Assembly: GCF_029227915.1 (NCBI RefSeq)
Contig: NC_079883.1
Location: 20,338,001 to 20,398,000 of the forward strand
Direction: 5' to 3'
Length of the DNA stretch: 60,000 nucleotides
Source of the DNA: Hydractinia symbiolongicarpus
Taxonomy: Eukaryota > Cnidaria > Hydrozoa > Anthoathecata > Hydractiniidae
Shown: in pieces, positions 35,501-48,100 of the stretch
Layout: each line of letters starts with the position of its first letter
Position numbering within the stretch: position 1 is the stretch's first letter
Notes under the pieces: generated by a model
The model's input: the letters and a program-made list of their open reading frames with translations, nothing else
Databases searched by the model: none
Told to the model about the DNA's origin: nothing
Translations under genes and position numbers: made by a program

Positions 35501-38500
35501 CAAGATGATGATGATATTCAGGATAATGTATTTCATGCATAGTTAAGGAAAATATTTTTGTGTATGTTCATGTTGGCCTTTTGTATAAAAGATTTGTTTA
35601 GAAATAAAAGTTTTAACTGCATATTTCTTTTTCTGATTTGAACCTGTTTTACAGAAAGTTGTAATTTTCACAACAAAATAATTTTTTTGTGTCGTTTTGT
35701 TTACACTAAAGTTGCTTAATAAACTTTTTGTAATTCAAACATCCTCTGAGGTGTTCTGATTTAAATATTCCCTTAACAGTTGAATACTTCTCATGCAGGT
35801 GATTAGTGCGAACCGTACTCAGTGATTTCTTAAAACAACATGTCCCGTAATATATAATATAGATTTTTCAACATTCATAGTCATATACTTCAGCTATTTC
35901 TGATAAGGTAGGTAAAGCAAAGATTAAAAATGAGTGTGCATATAAAAAAAATTACAATGCGAGTAGATAACAGAAGACATTTAGGATGTTCCCCTTCATT
36001 CTTCTCTCCAGAACTTGTATACATAATTAATTGATGGTCCCTAGTATGTTTGGCTTACCCAACATATCAGCAGCTAGAACAACACCGCTATCAAACTTTA
36101 TACCTATAACAGATGTACCAGTGGTGATTGGATACCTAAAATAAAAATAAAACATTTCAGCCAGACACGCTACATCTCACAGCCCTCTGAATAGACCAAA
36201 AAACATGAAGGCAAAGTTTTTCCATCACTAATGATAGTTTAAAAACAAAAAATCAGATTACAGCATCCAGATTTTTGTTGGAGTGGTTTTTATTGATAAC
36301 AATGTAGAAAAATACAATGAAAAGTTTTAAAGAAAATTCATTTAATAAATTTCTACCTAAAGGTAAAATAAGAAAAATTGAAATGATCATCGGTTTATAC
36401 TAAAGTTTCTACTGTATTTTTATCATATTTTGATGTGTAACAAGATGCAGCAGCATCACGTTTTAAAAAGGTGCAACTACAAAACATTCACAGTGGTGAC
36501 ACACCCAATTCTGTTGTTCAATATACACTTGGAAAAACCAAAGTAGTGTATGCTACTTGGCCTGTAACCACAAATCTCGCTGAGTTTTGAAGCCTATTGG
36601 ACAAAATAAAAACTTTGTCTTGATGCAGCCACTAACTTTGCAAAAAATAATTTTTTGGGAAGACGTTTTCAAAAATGTATTCGTTTTATAAGAATATGAA
36701 AATTCAAACTGGGTTGGTCATTATTCTTATTTCTTTATTGTTTGTTTTTTAACTCTATTTCTCTACACAATAGGCCTAATTTTTTTAACCTGAAATACCA
36801 GCAAACAAACTAAATACTTATAAAAAAGCGTGTTGCATTATAACAAAAAAAGGGGTCACAGTGGTTATCTGGACGAGTGTTTTTTTCTTTTTATCAGGCT
36901 GAAATTTTGGGTTAAAAACAATTGGTCTATTATTTAAACAATAGAGAAACAAAGAATAATGACCAGCCTGGTTAGAATTTTTACATATTTATACGAAAAA
37001 TTGTGTAATAGATTTCAAATTAAATATATATGGCAAGTTGGGGACTGTCTCTACAATCGTTTCACATTTTATACGAATTGAAACGATTATGATTGTTTCG
37101 AGATCATATCATCATTTTTAAAATTGTTTACAGATTGTTTCATGAAATGAAGGTGAAACGATTTGAAACGATTGTGAAACGATTGAATTTTATTTTAAAC
37201 CCTAAGCTTAAAAATGATACGAAGTGGAAGCGAATGGGATACGAATGGGAAACAAGTCCGAAACTATTTTGAAAGGAAATTCGAAATGAATGCGGAAGCG
37301 AATTGTTCTCCCAAAAACAATTAAAAAACAATATAAAAACGTGATAAATTGCTTGAAACTATTTTTAGAGATTCCTTTCTCACTTCCATTAAATAGGGTA
37401 ATAAAACTACGTAGTTTCGAAACCAACTATGGCTATATTTGCTACCGTTTTTATAATTATTAAATGATCTACAGCGATGTTTTAGCTTCCTACGATCCTG
37501 TTTTTATAATTTTTAAACGATCTATGGCAATGTTATAGCTTCGTACGATCGTGTTTTGATGGTTTTTAAACAATCTACGACAATGTTTTAGCTTCATACG
37601 ATCGTATGAAGCTAAAACATCGCCATACATTGCTGTAGATCGATGTATATAGATATTTTAAATAATTTGATAATAAAATTTCTTAAGAAATTGGTGTGTG
37701 TTTTTAGCAAAAAAAATTTTTAAAATCGTTTGAAATTCGTATAGAGATCGTTTCAAAAAAAAAAATTATACAAATTGAAACATTTATTTTTGAAACTATC
37801 GTGGAGACGATCCCTTGATTAACTTTGCCTATGTCTTGTATGGATGGTTGGTATAAAAATGGAAAGCTGGGAAATTTAATACAGGTCAATTGTTGTATTC
37901 AGTGTTTTGAAGAAAAAACAAACACTTTCTGCACTTGCGAAGTGTTTATCCATGTGAATTAACGAAATCAAAGTGAAAATAAATCCATGTCGTTAAGGTA
38001 GATATATTTTTATACAATTAGTTAAAAATACCTTTTACAAAACCAAAGTAAAGATAATGTATACTTTTAGAAGCTTGAATACATTCACAAAAACTTTTAG
38101 CACCACAGGCAATAATATTCAACAATTTTATACATTAAATTGATACGTTTCAAGTAAGTTCTGCACGTAGACTTAATTGTCTTTTCACTAAGCGGAGATG
38201 GTGTAGTGGTAGCACATTTGACTTGTAATCATAAGGTTTGAACCTGGCTCACTTTAAATGCAGTGTTGTCAGCCCATTTGGTACCGTCCACTGACCGTTA
38301 ACCAGCTTGTGTGGCAGGCAAGCAAGTTAGAGCAATGCTATATGTATCTCTGGCGGTAATGTGACATTGTTACAGTCGGACTAGAGGAAGAGCCAACCGT
38401 TAGGATAGATTCTCCAAGGCATTAAAACTTCCCGTTACTTACTTATTTACTTACTAGTCTGCTCAGATCATTGTTTCTATTTTCTTCACAACAAAACCAT

Positions 38501-41500
38501 CATTCCTTTATCATTTTGCATAAAAAACATACTAAAATACGTCTTGACGAATTTTGGAACTTTACTGCATTTTAAAAATGCTGAAATATATACGCAACCT
38601 GACAGTACTTAGAATGTTTTTAAATTGCATGGGTTTTGCTTTGCTCAGAAATTCCCAGAGAGAGGAAAATTCCCTGAATTCCCCCCTTTACTTTTGCCAA
38701 AGCTTATTTTTTAATCTTTCTTTGTCATACTTCTATACTCTTTAAATTTTATGGTGTTGTGATTTAGCAACTTGGCCTAAATACTAAATATTCACAATTA
38801 GTTCTGTTGTGATAGCCCAGTTGGTTAGCAGGTTGCACTATGATTCAATAGTCTTTTACAGTGCTGGTTGGAATCCCCTAGGTGCCGTTTTTCCAAAATA
38901 AAACTTTGAAATGAAACCTTGTTGATGACATTGATAGTTAGAAGTTAGTTAATTAGTTTAGTTAGTTGGTTGGAGGAGATAGTAACAAGTATTGCTGATA
39001 TATATTTATTATAGAATATTTAATGGCTCTGCTATGCAAAACTATAAAAATTAGATTTAACCTGTTTTATGGGGATATTTTGTAACACCATTTTAAGGGG
39101 CACTAATTTTCAACCTTGTTCCCAGGGCATTTTGCCTTGTTGATGAGGTTGATATCGTGAAAAGGCCCTGGAACATGTTGGTCACATGATCGTTATAATT
39201 TATTATAATGATAACCAAAAATTAATTTATAAACAGTTTTGCCCTCCAAAAAAATTATTTCTGCCCCACGCCGGAGTTTAATGTAAACAAGAATACAATA
39301 AATATGGCGCTCGATTTACTTTTTGGAGGTAATAAAAATCCAGCTAAAAATTTGAATCAACTTTAGAGAGGCTCGTTTGAGAAATATGTTGGAAAAAAAT
39401 ACCATTTTTAGTTCTACATGATAAAGCAAAATTATCTTGATATTTAAATTGGTATATGTGAGGTGTTTGTCTTTCCTTGCAGAACTAGTAGTTAGCTAGC
39501 TACAGCATATACCGTCCAAATTATGTGAAAATTTTAATTAATAGCTAGTAGCCATATGTATCAATGTTGTTAAATCCATTACCCTACTTGGGTACAAAAC
39601 TCAATTTTGTTATTCAATGCTTGAGTCTATTTTTATAACTACTTCAGTGACAAACTAGCTGTGTTCTTTTTAAATCTTATGTGGGCAAATTAGCAAAATT
39701 ATCTGTCACATTTGTAAGAAAGATTTTGTTGGCTAAAAATCATGCAACTGACCTTCATGGTGACATATATGTTGTTTATAAGCAAAATAATGCAGGTGGT
39801 AACCTGTGCAACAGTCCATTCTAAACTATATTTAGACAGAGGCATCTTTTTGACTTGAAGTTAAATTTTTTTAAATTTGCATGTAGTTAAGATTTAGAAC
39901 ACATATCAGTGAAAAGATGCTAGTAGTCACAGTACAAAAGTCTTTAACCATAATTTGACTTTTTTCACCTAAGGTCTGCATTTTTTGATTTTTCAGATTT
40001 TTTCCAGGCATGCACAAGTATTTTGTAAAAACGTAAACATTGAAAGTTGTACATAAGGGATCGTCTCAAAATGTTCGTATGTTTTTTTCGTATAATTATA
40101 CGAACGCTACGAAGTACTTCGTTTCGTGAAACGAATGTCATACGAAGCGCTTCGTTTCAAATAAAAAATGTAAACGAAGTTTATACGAACTTTGTTAATA
40201 TATGATACGAACTTAAACGAAGTTTTTTTACCGTACAAAATGAAATGATACGAACTTTGAACAAAGTAAATTGCTATACGATCTTGAAACGAACTTCAAA
40301 AGTACCGGCGTGATTGCGCATAATAACGAAACCAGAAACAAAAGAATTAAACGATTTTTTTTTAAAGACGAAAGAAATAATACGCACTTTAAACGAAACC
40401 AGAAATAAAAAAAGTAAAATATACGAGGTTGACTTCTTTGAAAAGACTAGTAAAATTGCATATTCATAAGTTCAATCTACACGATCTACGGCGATCTTTT
40501 CGCTTTCTACGATCCTGTTTTCATGATTTTTAAACGATGTACGGCGATCTTTTCGCTTTCTACGATCCCGTTTTCATGATTTTTAAACGATCTACGGCGT
40601 TCTTTTCGTTTTCTACGATCCCGTTTTCATGATTTTTAAACGAGCTACGGCGATCTTTTCGCTTTCTACGATCCCGTTTTCATGATTTTTAAACGAGCTA
40701 CGGCGATCTTTTCGCTTTCTACGATCCTGTTTTCATGATTTTTAAACGATCTACGGCGATCTTTTCGTTTTCTACGATCCCATTTTCATGATTTTTAAAC
40801 GATCTACGGCGATCTTTTCGTTTACAACCATCCCGTTTTCATGATTTTTAAACGATCTACGGCGTTCTTTTCGCTTTCTACGATCCCGTTTTCATGATTT
40901 TTTAAACGATCTACGGCGATATTTTCGCTTTCTACGATCCCGTTTTCATGATTTTTAAACGATTTACGGCGATTCTTTCGCTTTCTATGATCCCGTTTTC
41001 ATGAATTTTAAACGTTCCACAGTGATCTTTTCGCTTTCTACGATCCTGTTTTCATGATTTTTAAACGATCTACAGAGATGTTTTTGCTTTCTACGATGCC
41101 GTGGAGACGATCCTTAAGACCTTAGATAATAAATCCAATTAGAATAAACGAAGTTCGTATAACGAAACGAACTTTATAATTGTTGAAAAAATTCCAATAT
41201 AAAACTATAGATAATAGTCCAATTATAATAAACGAACTTTGTAATAGCAAATTATTATATGAACTTCTTTAAAAATACGAACTACATACGAACTTTATTT
41301 TAAATGATACGAACTTTATACGAACTTGTAATTTTGATGATACGAAAAAGTTCGTCTTAAAAATAAAATGATACGAAAGATTTAATAAATCGATACGAAG
41401 TTTTTTATACGAATTATACGAACTACGTACGAACATTATGAGACGATCCCTAAGTAGGTAAATATAATGAGCTTATTTAATACACTAACCAGGCCCATGG

Positions 41501-42084
41501 AATGTACTTTGAAATACAGTGTACAGTGAAACACTAAAATGTGGAACTTATTGTGCTTTTTGACATTGGCTTATAAGAAGAAAACTGTCACAAATTTGTC
41601 ATATCACAAATTTATTCCTATTTACCTATATACTTGAGGACAGAGACAGAAAAAATGATTTTGCATTTTAGCTGACCTTACTAGGTTTTATAATTACAGC
41701 AATATAAAAGAAGCTGATAAAGGTTTTGTAACAAAATTTCTAAATCTGGACCAAATAAGAACAAACAAAAGGTTTTTTCACAAATTAATTCTTCTAAAGC
41801 CAATGTATCATACTGAGAAATCTTAACATCAAAACATCCATTATTATATTATAGACCAGCAATTGATTATGCTTTACTGGCATATTTTTTACATGTTCGC
41901 CAAGTACAAATAGCATTTTTGGAATTAATACCCTGCACCTATACAATAAACCAATTATTTATACCGTTAAATATCAAATGTTGACCCTTTAAGGAAATAA
42001 GATTGGTGGCAGTTTGTATATACAATTAAGAATAACATGGCAAATTTTTACATTTTAGAATTGGTAGAAATAGAGTTTTAATTC

Positions 42085-42142
<58 letters not shown>

Positions 42143-45100
42143 TCTTGGCTTAACGTCCGTTTTCCATGCTAGCATGGGTTGGACCGGGTATATTAATGAC
42201 CCTCTTCCAATCTGATCTAGACTGTGTTAGATCTAAACTCAACTTCCTCTGTATCAAGTCTGTCCTTATAACCTCCTGCCAAGTCTTTCTCGGTCTGCCG
42301 ATGGGCATTGCCCCAGGAACTATCAAGTCTCTACACTTTCTTACCCAATTATCCCCCTCTATTCTTTCCAAGTGCCCCAGCCAATTCAATCTTCTTATCT
42401 GTATAACATGTTTAATTCTACAGATACTTAGCCTGCTTCTTAGCTCATCTGAACTCTTTCTGTCTCTCAGACTGGTGTTACACATCCACTTAACCATTCT
42501 CATATCATTCCTTTCTAAACGGTCAAAATCTTCCTGCTTCACTGCCCATGTCTCACTGTACAACAAAACACGCCTGTGTAAGAAGTTACACAGGCGTCAT
42601 ACAACCTACCTTTTAACTCAATTGACAAGACTCTGCTAGTCAATAAAGGAAGTAACTCTCTGACCTTTTTCCAAGCAGACCTATCCTGCAAGTAACACTT
42701 CTTCCAACACCCCCTTCACTGCCTAAAATATCACTAAAGTAACAGAAGTTCTCAACTATCTCTAACGAGCCACTGTTGTACATCATTGAAGCTGGAAATA
42801 CTTCATTCTCTATAATCTCACCTTTGCAACGCTTGCATACAAACTGAATGTCAGCTTCTAACCTTCCACCAATACTACTGCACCTCTTATGTACCCAATG
42901 CTTGCAAGTCTGACAAAAAAATTGAGTTACTACCAACCCCTTTCCTCCAAACTCCACAAGGCCAATTTCCAACTACAAGGTCACAGGTCATTTTAAAAAA
43001 GAAAAAAATTGTAGAAAATGAGTTGCACATTTGGATTTATCAGCATAAACTACATCTGATAGGAAATTTTGAATAACATGTGATTATTAAAACAGGCTTT
43101 ATTATATTTTAAATTTTATAACAGTTTGACTGTAATATTCAAATATAGCGAACCATATTCACTGCAGTTGATTTGTGTAGTCACTTCGTCATAAAACATA
43201 GCCCTTGAATATGTTGTTTATAAATATGTGGATAAGTAAAGCTGTCTTGGTATGTTATGTTAGCTAGGTACCTAGCTATATAGTACACACTACGCTGCGG
43301 CAAAAGCAAAAGCTAACAGCTCATGCATTTTAATGGCAACAAACTTTCAAAACATTTTATAAATCAAAGGCATTTTGCCAATATTAAAGAATCAAGTTAA
43401 GCCTGATCAGTAGAGTAAAGTCAGTAATGTTCTGAAAAAAGTTTTTCTGATGTTGTCTTTTTTTCGACGGCCATCTCTAAAGTGGCTATTGACGCGAGTG
43501 TTAAATTTGTATCTCATTATCTTTGGGATTTCAAAAATACCCAGTATATCTGGGCATTTTTGTATCACGTGACCAGCCTGTTCCAGGTTCATTGTTGGCC
43601 ACTCCGTAATAGCGGCTCAGGGGCCACAAGACCCCAGGGATGAGGTCGACTAATTTTACCAGTCTGAAAAGAATAAATGCGATGACAATCTCACTGGACA
43701 CATGACCTAACCAGCTGTCAAAAAATAACTTTCCTAATTTTTTTTAAATTGTTCATTATCTCAATTTATCTATTGTATTAATACAAGTTGTGTCCGTCTG
43801 TGACAAAGTGGATATCTTCATTTTCCTTTGATGATCACACGCGCACGCCCACACACACGCCGGGATTTGTTTAGGCGTGCAATTAATCGTACATGCAAAT
43901 TTTGTTTTCTTTAAGTCTGAGATAGCTTTATCGAAATTACGAAAAAAGGGAAATATGAAGCCAGAGAATGAAGTCGGAGAATGATTTAAGAAGGCTTTGC
44001 AACCCTTATCGTTACCTTGGATTTTTTTTATGTACCTAGATAACTACGTAGTTAAAACACATACAAAAACAAAATAATGAATTATTACAGATCGTCTGTA
44101 ACAACGATGTGCGGAAGATTCTTTCTCATGTTTTTATAATTTTATTATCCAAGTATCTATTTATGTATTAGAAAGTATTTGAAAATAGCGAAGATAAAAA
44201 AGAAAAGAAAGAATGAATATCATTCAAATTAAATTCTTAAATTTTTTACTGTTTTTAACAGCATTTATCAATTTTGTCCTGAGCACTAGCTTGTAAAATA
44301 CATGTCAATAACACCTAAAAATGATATCTGGCATACTGCTCCATTACCAGAAGCAAATCATTTCAATATGCTCAATGTTATTGCAAAGATATAAATAGAT
44401 TAGAATAACATTCAATACAAAAGAAAAATTGAAAAATAAAGCACGTAAGTGAAGTAAGGTCATAAGTATTGGGTTCTTTAAAAAACTTTAATTTGTGTTA
44501 TTTGTGTCATTTGTTAAAGGAAAACGGCAAATATTTATATGTTTCGTTCAGTAGCGTTTTTGTGATTTTAAAATTTAAGCTTTATATAATTTATAATCGT
44601 TCTTACGAAGAAATAAAGTTAAAAAATAACTCTTCTGTATTCCCAGTTACTTTTCTGATTGAATCAGCATGCAACAATGTTCTAGTAACTCCATGTCATG
44701 TCTAAGTACACAAAAACACAAATAAAATTGCTCTACTTCGTTATCAGGGCCTCTATTCACTGTCTTGATAATAGTGCTTTACTAAAGAGAAACACTTTGA
44801 GGCGGAAAAAAGGTTCAGTTGTGGATCAAGATGATAGAGATGATTGAAAAATGGTATATTACATATAAAAATGTTAATTGGGGTAAACTAAGACTAACCT
44901 GGTTCACAATCTTGTTGGTTATTCAGCATTGCTAACTTAATTGATGTGGTGCCCTATGGCTAATAGTCAACACTAGACTATAAAATAGACTGTCTATAGC
45001 CTGTTACTTATTAAAGGGATCCTTAGGTACTTTTACAAGTTAGACCTACTTGAATGGTTTTAATGAGAAGTTCCCAATGACATATCCACTTTTTGGTAAA

Positions 45101-48100
45101 AGTTCATGTATATATTGCTTTTAAAATACTTTGTTCTCTTGCAACCTCGGCTGCTGTTTTAAACTTCTTCTTCGTTAAAAAACCAATACTAGCTCCCCTC
45201 TTTTTTGTGGCACATAACCCTATCATGCAAGATTTATGGCACCGCTCAAATTATTGACTTTCATCCACTAGAATTAATGACCTTCAAAGCCAAAACAATT
45301 AATATGCCTACGCAAGGAAGTTATCATCGATCTATACAAATGATTTTTGTTTCAAAAAAATATTGATAGCCTCATATTAACTGAGCAATAAAAGGAAAAT
45401 TTTAAAATACAGTCAGGCCATTTCGTAAGATTTTAGGTAGACATGCGATAAATAGCACGCCTCAATAATTCCGCGCGTACAGTACGCATGTGATCTTAAA
45501 TTAAATTTTCAAGAAGCGAAAGCAAGAACAAAATCCCTTTACCCTCGTACACCACGCAGGGGCTATTTTTTAGCGTGGGGAACATACAAAGAGCAAGTTC
45601 CACCAAAGTTGACAGTGCAAATTTAAACCAATGGTACGAAAAATTGTGAGTAAAGTCGTTAATTAAACTTTGTAATTACTTCTGGGACAAACAACAGTTA
45701 ATGCAAATTAAATTACAGAAAGTTGAAGCATGGCCAATAACGATATTTACATTACAATGCTAAGGATGGATCATAAAATTCCTTACTAAAATAATGTTCC
45801 GCTACCATTAAAGATTTTATTTTTTACTTGTTTTTTTTTAGTTATTTTTGAACTTATTTCTCCAAAAGGCGATTATAAATATATACAGCTTAAATTAAAA
45901 AATCCCAAAAACGCTACTAAAAGGCAGTGAATGAATTTAATGTGACAAAGTTTATTAAAAAACCAAATATTTATGACCTATCTCACTTACATGCTTTATA
46001 TTTTTTTTCTCAATAATGATTTTCCAACTCTCTCAAAAACAGGATTCTAGAGATCAATTTTTTATTCTATTTTATTATTTATTATTTTTTTTCTAGTTAT
46101 TTTAATCTATTTATATCCTTGCAATCACATTGAGCATATTGATTTGCTTCTGGTAATAGAGAAGTATGACAGGTATAATTTTTTGGTGTCAAGGGTCTCT
46201 TTAAGAGACAAGAGAGGAGTTGAACATCCTCCACCATACCTTAGTTTAAAGGGGCGATTGTGGAAGTCCCATGAAATGCCACATATTGATGGTGTCACTT
46301 TGAAAAACACCCAGTCCGGTCTGTGAACGGCTAGCGCTAGAAAGGGCATCCAGCTGTAAAACAATGCCAAAACTCTTTATTAATGACCGTAAGAACAGTT
46401 GATCAGACAAACTGCGTAAACAGGACTGGAACTCTAAAGAGTGAAAGTTTCGCACACCGTAGGACAGATGTCAGGTGTGAGCATCGTCAGACCGTTACCC
46501 AGCTATCACATCACAAGGTAGATACCACTAGGTTAAGGATGACTACAGTACAGTCTGAATGTAATCTACCGCGTACATGCTAATATCACACCTTTGCGTG
46601 GAGGACGGCAGTCATTTGTCTTTTGTTATAATTAAATCCCTTGAGCGTTTTGCGAGTTTATATTTGCGTGTTAAAAAACAATGCGCTCGCGAAGAAATAT
46701 CGGAGCAATTATATTTCTTGTAATTGCGAGATGCATTGTGTAAATGTATTGATAAGCTATTCCCTTAAGTATTAGCGTGAAGAAATTAAAAAATAAAAAT
46801 CTTTTGCGAAGTTTTATAATACATTATGCAAGAATGTATTGTTGATTAAATTACTTAAAAAGATTTCAGCACGTTTAATTTAAAAAACATATGAGACGCA
46901 TTGTTCACAACTATTAAATGCCGCTTTTGGTTTATAAACTTTTAAAATGCGATCTTAAAAAACATTTCTACCGCTGCTTTTCGTTTTTAAACTTTTAAAA
47001 TACAATGTAAAAAACATTTCCATTACCGCAGACAAATTTAACTTTTCTAGAGAAATGACATTTCGTAAAAATACAATTGCGTCCATGACAAAAAAGTATA
47101 CACCAAGCAAAAACTACGAATATGCTTTTTTAACTTGATAAAACCTAAAAACAAATTAACTTTAATGAAAGACTTTTTTGAAAATAAAAAAAAAAATATA
47201 CTGGCTATAAAAATCGTGGAGCTCGCGAAAATAATCGTGGCACACACGATCCTTTGTGGAGATAACTTTTATATTTAATTACTGCAGTTAAAAATTTCAA
47301 AAGAGTTCGCGCAAAATAGATTGCTAAAATTGATCTTGCAACCTATTGTGATTGAACAATCGATCGTGTGGGGTCATTGTTTATCAGCAAGGCAATTATT
47401 TTCTTAAAAAAACAAAAGCTATCGCAATGTTATTGTTCTGTGTAACTATTCATGCAAGTTTCCTATCCCAAAGGATTACATTCAGACTGTACTGTAGTGT
47501 AAATGCTGGTACTCTGAGAGGTAGAGCAGGTGAAATAGTTTAAATGTTAGAACGTAGATCTGTTGATATGTGTTGTGTTCACGAATTCAGGTGGAGAGGA
47601 GCTTCAGTGAGATTTGTGGAAGGTAGGTGTGGAAGGTAGGAGGGCAAGGTATAAGCTTTTTTGGATTGGTAATAGTGATGGATATGGAGAAGTTGGCATA
47701 ATCGTTGCAGAGAAGTGGGTAGAAAAAGTAATAGTTATGCGTGTTAATAGACGTATTATAGTGATAAAGTTTTTGATAGGTAATAGGATTGTCACTTTTC
47801 TGTCCGTTTATGCTCCACAGTGTGGACTCAGTGAGGAAGATAATAATAACAGTCACATCAAAGTTTGGAGACACTGAACTTGTCATGGTGGGCAGCAACT
47901 TTAATGGTTATGTTGGGAATTCATCTGAAGGTTATACAGGTGTGCATGGAGGCTATGGATTTGGGAGCAGAAATAAGGAAGGGGAGAGATTGCTTGAGTT
48001 TGGAATGGCAACGGACATGGTGGTTTCCAACACATCATTCAGTAAGAGACAGAGTAGGCTGATAACATATGAGTCAGGTGGTTGTAAGACACAGATAGAT

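Noticed and set aside
38191-38265. tRNA gene with TGT anticodon
   Set aside because: A and B boxes are present, but the acceptor stem does not pair and a SINE body with a simple tail follows.
39304-39328. ATGGCGCTCGATTTACTTTT followed by a GTAAT donor, looking like a first coding exon on the plus strand
   Set aside because: Eight codons are too few to identify, and no downstream plus-strand exon was found within PSMB4 intron 1.
42166-42639. 157-codon plus-strand frame
   Set aside because: It is the antisense shadow of the minus-strand LINE C-terminal region.
47587-47898. Minus-strand frames of 63 and 103 codons
   Set aside because: They are antisense to the LINE endonuclease on the plus strand, which has the recognisable motifs.
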